Shown here piece after piece: positions 1-7,388 of a stretch of 64,000 nt of DNA (positions are counted from its first letter, which is position 1; the number at the start of each line of letters is the position of its first letter). The notes beneath the pieces were generated by a model that did not search any database, was not told the DNA's origin, and saw nothing but the letters and a program-made list of their open reading frames with translations. This DNA comes from Cognatilysobacter tabacisoli. GTDB taxonomy: Bacteria; Pseudomonadota; Gammaproteobacteria; Xanthomonadales; Xanthomonadaceae. The position numbers and the translations under genes were made by a program. Where the stretch lies: contig NZ_QXJI01000001.1 of NCBI RefSeq assembly GCF_003586305.1, forward strand, positions 186,001 through 250,000, written 5' to 3'.

Positions 1-407
1 TCATCCTGACCACGTTCGACGACGACCAGCTGGTGCTGGCCGGGATCAAGGCCGGCGCCAAGGGCTACCTGCTGAAGGACGTGTCGCTGGAGCAACTGGT
101 CGGCGCGATCCAGACCGTCTCGGGCGGCGGTTCGCTGGTGCAGCCGGCCGTGACCCAGCGCCTGCTGTCGGGGCTGGAGCACATGCGCAACGATTTCGTC
201 AGCCTCGACCGGCCCGACCCGCTGACCGAGCGCGAGACCGAGATCCTGCGGCTGATGGCGGGCGGGTTCTCCAACAAGGAGATCGCCAACTCGCTCGGCG
301 TGGCGGAGGGCACGATCAAGAACCACGTGTCGAACATCCTGTCCAAGCTCGGCGTGCGCGACCGCACCCGCGCGGTGCTCAAGGCGTTCGAGCTGCAGCT
401 GGTCTGA
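1..407 (+). CDS. LuxR/NarL-family response regulator, C-terminal part (5' end outside window)
   Basis: The reading frame is open from base 3, so the start lies before the window. What remains is the end of a receiver domain (the Lys of GYLLKD, typical of the alpha4-beta5 face) and a complete LuxR-type helix-turn-helix, from PLTERETEIL to NHVSNILSKLGV. In this family, phosphorylation of the missing receiver Asp by a partner histidine kinase lets the HTH bind DNA. The kinase is probably upstream and not visible. The stop at 405-407 is followed by a hairpin at 426-447 and then by a decayed copy of this gene's 3' end. The regulon cannot be told from the sequence. Confidence 0.9.
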   Translation, partial: ILTTFDDDQLVLAGIKAGAKGYLLKDVSLEQLVGAIQTVSGGGSLVQPAVTQRLLSGLEHMRNDFVSLDRPDPLTERETEILRLMAGGFSNKEIANSLGVAEGTIKNHVSNILSKLGVRDRTRAVLKAFELQLV

Positions 408-425
408 TCCGGCAGGGCCCGGCCC

Positions 426-447
426 GGCCCGCCGTTCGCGGCGGGCC
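426..447 (+). terminator. TTCG-loop hairpin after the response regulator
   Basis: A perfect 9-bp stem, GGCCCGCCG (426-434) with CGGCGGGCC (439-447), encloses a TTCG tetraloop 18 bases after the stop codon. Such UUCG hairpins are very stable. There is no T-tract, so it may be a weak intrinsic terminator or a 3'-end-protecting hairpin. Confidence 0.5.
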
Positions 448-493
448 ACTCGCGACCGCACGCGGCCGTTCCGCACCTTCGGTGACCGCTCAC

Positions 494-556
494 CCTGACC
501 AAGCTCGGTGTGCGCAACCCAGTCGCGCGGTGCTCTGGGGATTCGAGCCGCACTCG
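494..556 (+). pseudogene. Decayed copy of the 3' end of a LuxR-type response regulator
   Basis: Bases 495-550 closely match 343-394 of the upstream response regulator: both carry the segment encoding K-L-G-V-R followed by the run CGCGCGGTGCTC. Relative to the intact gene, the copy has lost a base near 520, so the frame breaks after LTKLGVRN. No HTH or receiver coding is seen upstream of it. The rest of 408-754 (347 bases) contains only the hairpin at 426-447 and no other gene. The likely origin is a tandem duplicate gene that has decayed, or a partial duplication of the tail. Confidence 0.6.
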
Positions 557-754
557 GTTCGACCGGGCAGCGCCCCCCGCTGCGCGCGCGTCGGGCCGGG
601 TGCGGGTCCTGCACGTCTCCCTCGCGCGAACGTGCACAAAGTGGCGCTTCCCCGTCGCGGAGGCTGCGCTGCACCGCGCTTCCTTGCTAGCATGATGGGT
701 CTGCGCCCCGATTCCTGAACGACCGGGGCCCGGGCCGGCCCTGGAGAACCCTGA

Positions 755-1819
755 ATGACCCGTCTGATCGAGATCCTGATTTCCCTGGCGATCGTCGCCG
801 TACTGTTCGTCGCCGTCGCCCTGGTGTTGCCGTCCAGCCGCAGCCTGTCCGAAAGCGTCGAGACCAATCGCAAGATGACGATTGTGTATGACACGGTGAA
901 CAGCCTGCGCCGGTTCAAGGACTGGAACCCGCTGGTGCTGCGCGACCCGAAGGTGCAGTTGAAGCTGTCGGGCCCCGAGTCCGGCGTCGGTGCGCGCCTC
1001 GACTACGTGTCGGAAGAGCCGAGCCTGGGCGAGGGCAGCTGGGAGATCATCGCCAGCGAGCCGAACAAGAAAGTGGAGTACGCGCTGGTCAACAACGAGC
1101 GCGGCACCAACAAGCGCACGGCGTTCATCCTCGAGCCGACCGGTCGCAACAACCGCAACGTCAAGATCACCCAGACCTACGCCGTCGACTACGGTTTCAA
1201 CCTGCTCGGCCGCTACAACGGCCTGTACGTCGGCAGCAGCATCGGCGACGACCTGAAGCTGGGCCTGGCGCGCATGTCGAACATGCTCGCGTCGGTGCCG
1301 AACTACGACTACGCCGACTTCAGCCGCAACGACCCGTCGATGACGCCGAAGGTCAGCGATCGCCCGGCCGAGAACCTGCTCGTCGTCACCGCGGTCGTGC
1401 CGCGCGACAACGCCAAGGTGCAGGCGCAGATGCAGGGCAACGTCGAGTGGATCGAGAAGGTCATCAAGGCCAACGGTCTGCAGGCGGTCGGTCCGATCCG
1501 CATCGTGACCAACGAGTTCGGCGCGGAGAGCTACTCGTTCGACGTGGCCCAGGCCGTCACCAAGGAAGGCGTCACCGGCGCGATCGACGTCGACGTCGAG
1601 GGCCCGGTCGAGGCGAAGTACGTCGAGGCCTCGAAGATCGCCGTCGTGCCGGCGAAGGGCCACATGGCCGGCCTGCCCGTCGCGCGCGACTCGCTGCGCG
1701 CCTGGGTCCTGACCCGCGGCTACGAGACCGTCGACCGCCCGTACGAGCTGTGGAAGGCCGGCATCCCGGCCGGCTTCACCGAGAACGGCGAGTACGACGT
1801 GGTGTGGGCCATCAAGTAA
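755..1819 (+). CDS. Membrane-anchored SRPBCC-family protein
   Basis: 354 residues. An N-terminal hydrophobic helix (about residues 7-26) is followed by an SRPBCC/polyketide-cyclase-like fold (about 35-185; the part around FKDWNPLVLRDPKVQ is typical) and a second alpha/beta region (about 205-350) that resembles GyrI-like effector domains. SRPBCC domains form a deep hydrophobic pocket; the ligand here is unknown. The helix suggests inner-membrane anchoring with the domains outside the cytoplasm. The ATG at 755 lies just after a GGAGAA Shine-Dalgarno. It stands alone and ends at a strong terminator (1848-1879). A function should not be assumed. Confidence 0.8.
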   Translation: MTRLIEILISLAIVAVLFVAVALVLPSSRSLSESVETNRKMTIVYDTVNSLRRFKDWNPLVLRDPKVQLKLSGPESGVGARLDYVSEEPSLGEGSWEIIASEPNKKVEYALVNNERGTNKRTAFILEPTGRNNRNVKITQTYAVDYGFNLLGRYNGLYVGSSIGDDLKLGLARMSNMLASVPNYDYADFSRNDPSMTPKVSDRPAENLLVVTAVVPRDNAKVQAQMQGNVEWIEKVIKANGLQAVGPIRIVTNEFGAESYSFDVAQAVTKEGVTGAIDVDVEGPVEAKYVEASKIAVVPAKGHMAGLPVARDSLRAWVLTRGYETVDRPYELWKAGIPAGFTENGEYDVVWAIK

Positions 1820-1847
1820 CGCGCCCACCGCAGCATCGCGATATAGA

Positions 1848-1879
1848 ACGCGCCGCGCACTCCGCGGCGCGTTTTTTTT
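1848..1879 (+). terminator. Rho-independent terminator of the SRPBCC gene
   Basis: A 10-bp perfect stem, ACGCGCCGCG (1848-1857) with CGCGGCGCGT (1863-1872), has a 5-base loop and runs into eight T (1872-1879). It lies 28 bases past the stop codon at 1819. Confidence 0.93.
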
Positions 1880-1931
1880 GGGGCGCTGCTACCCTGCGGC
1901 GGACCCGGGATTCGAACGGCCAGGAGCGTGC

Positions 1932-2312
1932 ATGGCGATCGGTAACGCAGCGGCAGGGCAGCTGACGGCGGCCGGACGCGCGCTGTTCGCGTCCGGTGCC
2001 ACGTTCGCCGCGGCCGGCGTCGCGCTGTCGGCGTACGCGGCGCATGCCGTCGGCGACGGGGCGCGCGCGTCCCTCCAGGCGGCCGCGCTGATGGCGCTCG
2101 TGCACGGGGCCTCCGCGGCGGCGCTCGCCCGTCAGCGCCCGGGCCGGCGCGACCGCATCGCATTGGCGGCCATGCTGCTGGGCGTGGTGCTGTTCTCAGG
2201 CAGCCTCCTCGCTGCGCATGCCCTCGGCACCCCGACCCGGTTGGCGCCCGTCGGCGGCGCGGTGCTGATCGTCGCGTGGCTGGCACTGGCGCTGGGCGCC
2301 CTGGCGGACTGA
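1932..2312 (+). CDS. DUF423 family small membrane protein
   Basis: 126 residues and strongly hydrophobic, with about four membrane helices. It carries the DUF423 (YgdD-like) pattern: an N-terminal G-A-h-h-A-A-h-G-A-Y-A-A-H segment, LGVVLFSGSL (about residues 83-92) and a C-terminal APVGGAVLIVAWL helix. The function of the family is unknown. The ATG at 1932 follows AGGAG at 1922-1926. The gene ends three bases before the DNA glycosylase, so the two are probably cotranscribed. It is slightly diverged, since the usual Trp/Tyr of the middle helices are replaced by Ala. Confidence 0.82.
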   Translation: MAIGNAAAGQLTAAGRALFASGATFAAAGVALSAYAAHAVGDGARASLQAAALMALVHGASAAALARQRPGRRDRIALAAMLLGVVLFSGSLLAAHALGTPTRLAPVGGAVLIVAWLALALGALAD

Positions 2313-2315
2313 GCG

Positions 2316-2990
2316 ATGGCCCGTCATGCGCGAGGGTTCGACACCGACGCGGCGCACGCGCACCTCGCGCGTCGCGACCGGAAGCTCGGCCGCTGGATGG
2401 AGCGGCTGGGGCCGATCGCGCCGGAGCCGCGCTGGCGCCAGCGCTTCGATCCCGTCGATGCGCTGGCGCGCGCAATCCTCTACCAGCAGCTCAGCGGCAA
2501 GGCGGCGGCCACGATCGTCGGCCGCGTCGAGGCGGCGATCGGCAGCGCCCGGCTGCACGCCGACACGCTGTCGCGCTGCGACGACGCGCGGCTGCGCGCG
2601 TCCGGCGTGTCGGGCAACAAGCTGCTGGCGCTGCGCGACCTGTCGCTGCGCGAGAGCCGCGGCGAGATCCCGACTCTGGCCGAGATGGCGCGGATGGACG
2701 AGGCGGCCATCGTCGACGCGCTGGTGCCGGTGCGCGGAATCGGGCGCTGGACCGTGGAGATGATGCTGATGTTCCGGCTCGGGCGGCCGGACGTGCTGCC
2801 GGTCGACGACCTCGGCGTGCGCAAGGGCGCGCAGCGGGTCGACCGCCTCGATGCGATGCCGACCCCGCGCGAACTGGCCGAGCGCGGCGAGCGCTGGGGC
2901 CCGTACCGCACCTACGCGGCGATGTACCTGTGGCGCATTGCCGACGCGGCGTCCGCCACGGCCGCACCGACCAAGCGCTCGCAGGACTGA
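2316..2990 (+). CDS. DNA-3-methyladenine glycosylase II (AlkA-type)
   Basis: 224 residues, the length of the short AlkA/Mag forms that lack the N-terminal domain of E. coli AlkA. It excises alkylated bases such as 3-methyladenine by cutting the N-glycosidic bond, the first step of base-excision repair. The helix-hairpin-helix is visible at about 137-150 (VPVRGIGRWTVEMM), and the catalytic Asp lies in LPVDDLGVRKG (D164/D165). The YQQLSGKAA segment at about 56-64 is typical. It starts three bases after the DUF423 stop, so it is probably translated from a shared message. Confidence 0.9.
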   Translation: MARHARGFDTDAAHAHLARRDRKLGRWMERLGPIAPEPRWRQRFDPVDALARAILYQQLSGKAAATIVGRVEAAIGSARLHADTLSRCDDARLRASGVSGNKLLALRDLSLRESRGEIPTLAEMARMDEAAIVDALVPVRGIGRWTVEMMLMFRLGRPDVLPVDDLGVRKGAQRVDRLDAMPTPRELAERGERWGPYRTYAAMYLWRIADAASATAAPTKRSQD

Positions 2991-3185
2991 CGAAGCACAC
3001 GGCGCATCGCCGGCCCGTTCGCGGGTGGCGCGTGGACCCGCGGCGCTGCCACGGGCGCCGCCCCTGTCTCTGCGCGGGCGGCTTGGGGTGGGCGACGGGT
3101 CGCGACGTCACGGCGTGCAGCTGTTGACGCGGTGCCGTCGTGCAGCGAACGGCCGGCGATGGTCCCCGCGCACCCGCTTGGGAAG

Positions 3186-3209
3186 GCGCGCGGAGCGCGC
3201 TCCGCGTGC
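3186..3209 (-). terminator. GC-rich hairpin between convergent genes
   Basis: A 10-bp stem (3186-3195 with 3200-3209, one G-T pair) with a CGCG loop lies 8 bases past the stop of the minus-strand peptidase gene. There is no T-tract. Nothing else was seen in the spacer 2991-3217. Confidence 0.35.
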
Positions 3210-3217
3210 GCAAGCTG

Positions 3218-4024
3218 TCAGCGCGGGTGTCCGCGATAGGCCCAGTGCCACGGCTCGTACACGATGCCGTGCGGGTTGTTCCGCGGGTAGCTCATGACGA
3301 AGCCGAACCCGGTGGCGTTCGCCTGCAGCCACGCGAACGCATCGGTGGCCTCGAACGACTCCTCCGCCGGCGGCTCCCCCGGTGCGCCGATGTCGAGGGC
3401 CAGGCCGGCGTGGTGCTCGCTGTAGCCCGGTGCGGCGTTGACGGAGAGGATCTGCTCGACGGTCTGCCCGCGCGCCAGCTTCCGTTCGAAGATGCCCAGC
3501 TGGTAGTCGTGGCTGCGGTAGCCCGAGATCGCCTCGAGCACCACGCCGTCGCGCAGCGCCGCGTCGCGCAGGTGGGACCACGCGCGCGCGGCGTCGACGT
3601 GGAGCCACAGGGGGCGCCGGTAGCGGTCGACCCCGGCGAACGCGAGCCAGTCGGGCTCGGCGACCAGCGGCAGGCCCACGCGGTCGCCGTACGCATGGTC
3701 GAGGCCCAGCGCGTCGAGCCGCTCCTCGAGCCGGTCGAGCGGCAGCTCGCGCACGTGTTCGATGCCCGGGCGCAGGTGCGCCGGGGTCGCGTCCAGAGCA
3801 TCGAGCGCGTCGTCGAGCCCGCGCTCGCGTTGCAGGTGCGGCACCAGCGGCATCAGCCCCTCGGGCAGCTCGGCGGCGAGGAAGCGGCCGTCCCGCTTGC
3901 GCCGCAGCACGCGCCGCGCGCGGGCCAGCACCCGCGCATCGTGGTTGCTGCGCGCGCGCAGCAGGCCGCCCGGCCACACTTCGATGTCCGGGGTGTTGAC
4001 GAGGATCCGGGGTTCGCCGCGCAT
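3218..4024 (-). CDS. M15B (VanY/LdcB-type) D,D- or L,D-carboxypeptidase
   Basis: 268 residues. The zinc motifs of the M15 peptidases are present: SEHHAGLALDIG (the S-x-H-x-x-G-x-A-x-D pattern, about residues 200-211) and the C-terminal EPWHWAYRG, which supplies the catalytic Glu and third zinc ligand. Members trim D-Ala or L,D bonds of cell-wall stem peptides. The visible start, MRGEPRILV, is not a signal peptide or membrane anchor, unlike many VanY proteins, so the enzyme may act on recycled peptides in the cytosol or be exported another way. The PH-domain gene ends nine bases upstream and probably shares its transcript. Confidence 0.85.
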   Translation of the reverse strand: MRGEPRILVNTPDIEVWPGGLLRARSNHDARVLARARRVLRRKRDGRFLAAELPEGLMPLVPHLQRERGLDDALDALDATPAHLRPGIEHVRELPLDRLEERLDALGLDHAYGDRVGLPLVAEPDWLAFAGVDRYRRPLWLHVDAARAWSHLRDAALRDGVVLEAISGYRSHDYQLGIFERKLARGQTVEQILSVNAAPGYSEHHAGLALDIGAPGEPPAEESFEATDAFAWLQANATGFGFVMSYPRNNPHGIVYEPWHWAYRGHPR

Positions 4025-4033
4025 GGGGGCAGG

Positions 4034-4576
4034 TTAGCCGGCGGGGCCGCGCAGCGCATCCAGCAGCGCCTGCGGGCGCTCGAGCGACAGCAGCAGCGCG
4101 CCGCCGTCGCGCAGCGGCAGCCACAGCACGCCGCGGGTGTCGGTCACCAGGCAGAAGCCGCGGGCTCGACCGGCGAGGAAGTACCAGCCGGCGCGATACC
4201 CGGGCAGGCCCATGCCGAACGCCTTCCAGCGCGGGCGCAGTTCGGTGTGCTCGGCGAGGTCGACGACGCGCGCGCGGGGCAGGTCGATCGCGTCGCGCGC
4301 GACTCGCCGGCGGAACAGCGCCGCCGTCACCGCCAGCACCTCGCCGTCGAACACCACCCGCCGACGCCGGAACGCCCACGCCAGCAGCGCCGTCGTGCCC
4401 ACCAGGACGCAGGCGGCAAACCCAGCCCCGGGGGATGTGGCGCCGGGGGCCTGCAGCAGGACGTAGCCGAGCACCAGCGCCGGCACGAGCGCCGCCGCGG
4501 CCAGCGTCCACGCCGCGGCGGGGGTGGGCGGGGTCACCGGATGCTCGGAGGGCGGCCCAGCGCGGCGGGCGTTCAT
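4034..4576 (-). CDS. Two-helix membrane protein with a bacterial PH-like domain
   Basis: 180 residues from the ATG at 4576. Two adjacent hydrophobic helices (about 22-41 and 48-65) are followed by an RRRR stop and a beta-rich domain of about 110 residues that resembles bacterial PH (YdbS/YdbT-like) domains: VVFDGEVLAVTAALFRRRV, then GYRAGWYFLAGRARGF and LVTDTRGVLWLPLRDGG. No enzymatic motif is seen. The function is unknown; such proteins often sit next to envelope genes, as here beside the VanY-type peptidase. The GC-rich lead-in allows an upstream start, but it would add only low-complexity residues. Confidence 0.65.
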   Translation of the reverse strand: MNARRAGPPSEHPVTPPTPAAAWTLAAAALVPALVLGYVLLQAPGATSPGAGFAACVLVGTTALLAWAFRRRRVVFDGEVLAVTAALFRRRVARDAIDLPRARVVDLAEHTELRPRWKAFGMGLPGYRAGWYFLAGRARGFCLVTDTRGVLWLPLRDGGALLLSLERPQALLDALRGPAG

Positions 4577-4672
4577 CGGCGAGGCGACACGGCAGGGCGC
4601 GCGCAGCTGGGGCGCAGCGCGCAGCGCTCGGGGCACACGCGAGCGCCCGTCAGCGGCATCGGGCGGCGCACG

Positions 4673-4843
4673 TCACTGCTCCTTCTTGAGGTACAGCAGC
4701 ACCACGAGGCCGGTGTGCACGGACGACACCAGCTCCCAGCCCAGTTGGCCGAGCGGGGCGAGCGTCGCCTCGATGTCGGCCGGCTTGATGCCGGACCACT
4801 TCTGCTTCACCTGCACGACCTTGTAGCTCCAGCGCTTGCTCAT
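4673..4843 (-). CDS. DUF4177 domain protein
   Basis: 56 residues, essentially one DUF4177 domain: W-x-Y-K-V-V near the start, IEATLAPLGQLGWELVSS in the middle, a closing hydrophobic strand and KKE. No biochemical role is established for the family. It is the last gene of a four-gene minus-strand operon, and its ATG overlaps the stop of the ribbon-helix-helix gene by four bases (ATGA), a sign of translational coupling. The product is predicted cytosolic. Confidence 0.85.
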   Translation of the reverse strand: MSKRWSYKVVQVKQKWSGIKPADIEATLAPLGQLGWELVSSVHTGLVVLLYLKKEQ

Positions 4844-5022
4844 TTGGGGTCCTTGGGGTCCTGGGTCCGGTTCGCCGGCAGCCGGCCGGCCTTGCGCAAG
4901 GCGTCGCGCAGCACGTATTCGATCTGGGCGTTGAGGCTGCGCAACTCGTCGTCGGCCCACCTCTGCGCTGCGGCGAGCACGTCGGCGTTGATGCGCAGCG
5001 GGTAGGCCTTCTTCTCGCTCAT
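4840..5022 (-). CDS. Arc-type ribbon-helix-helix DNA-binding protein
   Basis: 60 residues. An N-terminal beta strand (YPLRINADV, about 7-15) precedes two helices containing RSLNAQIEYVLRDAL (about 28-42), the pattern of Arc/MetJ ribbon-helix-helix repressors. Dimers insert the strand pair into the major groove of short palindromic sites. It sits between the small membrane protein and DUF4177 with ATGA overlaps at both ends, in the operon led by the SPFH gene. The twin TGATATC sites before the SPFH gene are the natural candidate target, which would make this an autoregulator. That link is inferred. Confidence 0.88.
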   Translation of the reverse strand: MSEKKAYPLRINADVLAAAQRWADDELRSLNAQIEYVLRDALRKAGRLPANRTQDPKDPK

Positions 5023-5360
5023 CGACGCGGCCGTCCGTCGCCCTTGGCCCGCGCGACCGCGACGATCAGTGCGACGCCCAACCCGTTGACCGCGACGACC
5101 ATCGCCACCACCACCGCCAGCACCCGGTCGCGCTCACCGTCGGCCCAGACCAGCCCGGCGGCGCCGGCGACGATCGCGAACCCGATCGCGGCCAGCAGCC
5201 GCGACAGGCGCCGCTGCAGCGCGTCGGGGTCGCGCACGCTGCGCGGGTCGAGTCCGTTGACCAGGTGCAGCGCGCCCCGACCGACCATTCCGGCGACCAC
5301 GAAAGCCGGCGCGGCGCTCACGGCGACGACGATCGGCAGCCACAGGCGCTCGAAGTCCAT
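5019..5360 (-). CDS. Small integral membrane protein of the SPFH operon
   Basis: 113 residues with three predicted membrane helices (about 8-25, 56-73 and 80-102) and a short charged loop, [17 protein letters not shown], between the first two. I do not recognise a named family. Its stop overlaps the ATG of the ribbon-helix-helix gene by four bases, and it starts ten bases after the SPFH stop, so it is very likely made together with both. A role as a membrane partner of the SPFH protein is plausible but unproven. Confidence 0.75.
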   Translation of the reverse strand: MDFERLWLPIVVAVSAAPAFVVAGMVGRGALHLVNGLDPRSVRDPDALQRRLSRLLAAIGFAIVAGAAGLVWADGERDRVLAVVVAMVVAVNGLGVALIVAVARAKGDGRPRR

Positions 5361-5370
5361 GGCGCCCGCC

Positions 5371-6234
5371 TCAGTACAGCGTGCCGGCGTTGACGATCGG
5401 CTGGGTCGCGCGCTCGCCGCACAGCACCACCAGCAGGTTGCTGACCATCTGCGCCTTGCGCTCCTCGTCCAGCTGGACGACGCCGTTCTTCTGCAGCTCG
5501 GCCAGCGCCATCTCGACCATCCCGACCGCGCCGGCGACGATGCGCGTGCGCGCGGCGATGATCGCGTTGGCCTGCTGGCGCTGCAGCATCGCCTGGGCGA
5601 TCTCCGGCGCGTAAGCGAGGTGGCTGATGCGCGCGTTGAGCACCTGCACGCCGGCGTCGGCGAGGCGCTCGGACAGTTCCTTCTCCAGGTGCTCGGAGAT
5701 CTCGCTGGCGTGGCTGCGCAGCGCGACCTGGCCTTCCTCGTGCTGGTCGTACGGGTAGCTGGTGGCCATCGTGCGCAGCGCCGACTCGGACTGGATGTGC
5801 ACGAAGCTCTCGTAGTCGTCGACGTTGTAGACCGCCTCGGCCGAATCGACGACCTGCCAGACGATGACCGCGGCGATCTCGATCGGGCTGCCGTCGAGCT
5901 CGTTGACCTTCAGCTTGCCGCTCTCGAAGTTGCGCACGCGCTGGCTGATCTTCTTCTTCGAGAAGAACGGGTTGTTCCAGCGCAGGCCGTTCTCCTTGAC
6001 GGTGCCGACGTACTTGCCGAACAGGCTCAGCACGGCCGACTGGTTCGGCTCGACCATGTACAGCCCGGCGAGGCAGAACAGCGCGACTCCGCCGACGACC
6101 ACGGCGACGGCGGCCGTCAGCGGGGCCTGCGTGCGGATGCCCAGCACGAACAGCCATGCGGCGACCGCGCACACGACCAGCAGCGCCAGCAGGGTCGGGA
6201 TGCCGGGCAGGGAGCGGACGGTGTTCTCTTTCAT
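5371..6234 (-). CDS. SPFH/band-7 (prohibitin-stomatin superfamily) membrane protein
   Basis: 287 residues. Two N-terminal membrane helices (about 11-31 and 37-57) are followed by the SPFH domain, starting at [20 protein letters not shown] (about 58-77), through the beta-rich core with [10 protein letters not shown] and [19 protein letters not shown], to the helical segment [24 protein letters not shown] proteins form large rings or microdomains in the membrane and control proteases or lipid organisation. It heads an operon with a small membrane protein, an Arc-like regulator and a DUF4177 protein. An AT-rich promoter with two TGATATC sites lies about 26 bases upstream. It is not HflK/HflC, as there is no paired gene. 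Confidence 0.9.
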   Translation of the reverse strand: MKENTVRSLPGIPTLLALLVVCAVAAWLFVLGIRTQAPLTAAVAVVVGGVALFCLAGLYMVEPNQSAVLSLFGKYVGTVKENGLRWNNPFFSKKKISQRVRNFESGKLKVNELDGSPIEIAAVIVWQVVDSAEAVYNVDDYESFVHIQSESALRTMATSYPYDQHEEGQVALRSHASEISEHLEKELSERLADAGVQVLNARISHLAYAPEIAQAMLQRQQANAIIAARTRIVAGAVGMVEMALAELQKNGVVQLDEERKAQMVSNLLVVLCGERATQPIVNAGTLY

Positions 6235-6259
6235 GGCGGGTCTCCGTTTGGTTCGCTAA

Positions 6260-6288
6260 GTGATATCAAAATGATATCTAACAAGCAA
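6260..6288 (-). promoter_or_regulatory. Promoter with twin TGATATC operator for the SPFH operon
   Basis: On the plus strand, TGATATCA (6261-6268) and TGATATCT (6272-6279) form two copies 11 bases apart, about one helical turn, each with a GATATC palindrome. The patch is AT-rich in a GC-rich genome. On the minus strand it overlaps a good sigma-70 promoter: TTGCTT (6288-6283), 17-base spacer, TATCAC (6265-6260). A protein bound there would block the SPFH gene. The operon encodes its own ribbon-helix-helix protein, the likely ligand by inference. Confidence 0.65.
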
Positions 6289-6363
6289 GCGGTTTGCGCA
6301 TCGGCCGACGGGCGGTCGGCGGGCACACCGGGTGTTGGGAGGTGTTGAACCGGGCGCGTCGCG

Positions 6364-7275
6364 TCAGGGGACGACGCGGTACAGCGGCGCCGGCACGAAC
6401 TCGCCGGTGGCGTACAGGGCGCGTCCGTCGTCGGCCCAGCCCATCGCCTCGGCCTGCGGCAGCCACGGCAATTCGACCACGCGCGGCGGGCGGCCGACGG
6501 CCTGCGACCAGCCGTCGCCGCGCTGGCGCGGGTACAGCAGCAGGTAGCGGTAGGTCATCACCGCGAGCGTGCGGCCGTCGGGCGACACGTCGGCCGCGGT
6601 CGGCTGACCCTCGAGCGCCGCCCGCCGCGGTGAGCGCTCGATCGCTTCGGCGCTGGGCTGCGGCACGCCGGCGAGCGCGCCGACGCGGCGCGCGACCTGC
6701 ACCTCGCGCGTGCCGGCGCGCAGCGGCAGGGTGAACAGTTCGGGCGGCTCGCGCTTCTTCGAGATCAGCAGCACGCGGCCGCGGGCCGCGTCGACGGCGA
6801 CCGCTTCGCAGTCGCGCGCGCCGTCCGGCCAGCGGAACGCGATCGACCACGCCGGGCGCAGGCGCGCGTTCTCTAGCCGCGCCGGCTCTTCGACCACGTG
6901 CAGCTGCAGCGTGCGCCGCAGGCCGCCGTTGTCGCCGGTGTCGGCAAGCAGCAGGTAGCGGCGGCCGTCGAGCTCGAACGCCGCGATGTCTTCCCAGTCG
7001 GTCTTCGTGACGCCTTCGATCCGCAGCGTCGCGATGCGGTCTCCGGTCGGGCCGACCGCGAACACGCGCGCCGGGTTGCCGCCGTCGTCGAGCATCCACA
7101 GCGTGCCCGGGTGGCGACGCGACGCGGCCAGCCCGCTGATCTCGCCCAGCTGCGGGTCGATCATCATGCCGGCCAGCTGCGATCCGGGCTCTTCCTGCGG
7201 CCGGCACGCGGCGAGCGCGCACGCCAGCATCGTGCAGGCCCAAGGCAGTAAGAGGCGGCGGTCGCGTACGCGCAT
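6364..7275 (-). CDS. Lipoprotein with a predicted beta-propeller domain
   Basis: 303 residues. A type II signal peptide ends in the lipobox LAAC (Cys at about 24), so the mature protein should be lipid-anchored in the envelope. The rest repeats strand-rich blocks such as [64 protein letters not shown] and [17 protein letters not shown], which read like blades of a propeller, similar to SdiA-regulated/esterase-like proteins. No catalytic motif could be fixed. It is divergent from purT with 113 bases between. Confidence 0.75.
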   Translation of the reverse strand: MRVRDRRLLLPWACTMLACALAACRPQEEPGSQLAGMMIDPQLGEISGLAASRRHPGTLWMLDDGGNPARVFAVGPTGDRIATLRIEGVTKTDWEDIAAFELDGRRYLLLADTGDNGGLRRTLQLHVVEEPARLENARLRPAWSIAFRWPDGARDCEAVAVDAARGRVLLISKKREPPELFTLPLRAGTREVQVARRVGALAGVPQPSAEAIERSPRRAALEGQPTAADVSPDGRTLAVMTYRYLLLYPRQRGDGWSQAVGRPPRVVELPWLPQAEAMGWADDGRALYATGEFVPAPLYRVVP

Positions 7276-7388
7276 GCACGAAGGATGGCACGCGCCCGAC
7301 GCATCGCCATAGGCCTTCGCGCGCCGCGTCGCGACCCCGCCGGGCCGTCGCTACACTGACGGCCCCACGAGCGCCCGGAAATCCCGCG

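Noticed and set aside
65-1828. Long minus-strand frame across the response regulator and SRPBCC genes
   Set aside because: It spans two plus-strand genes and the spacer between them, has no ribosome site or recognisable domain, and matches codon-position shadowing.
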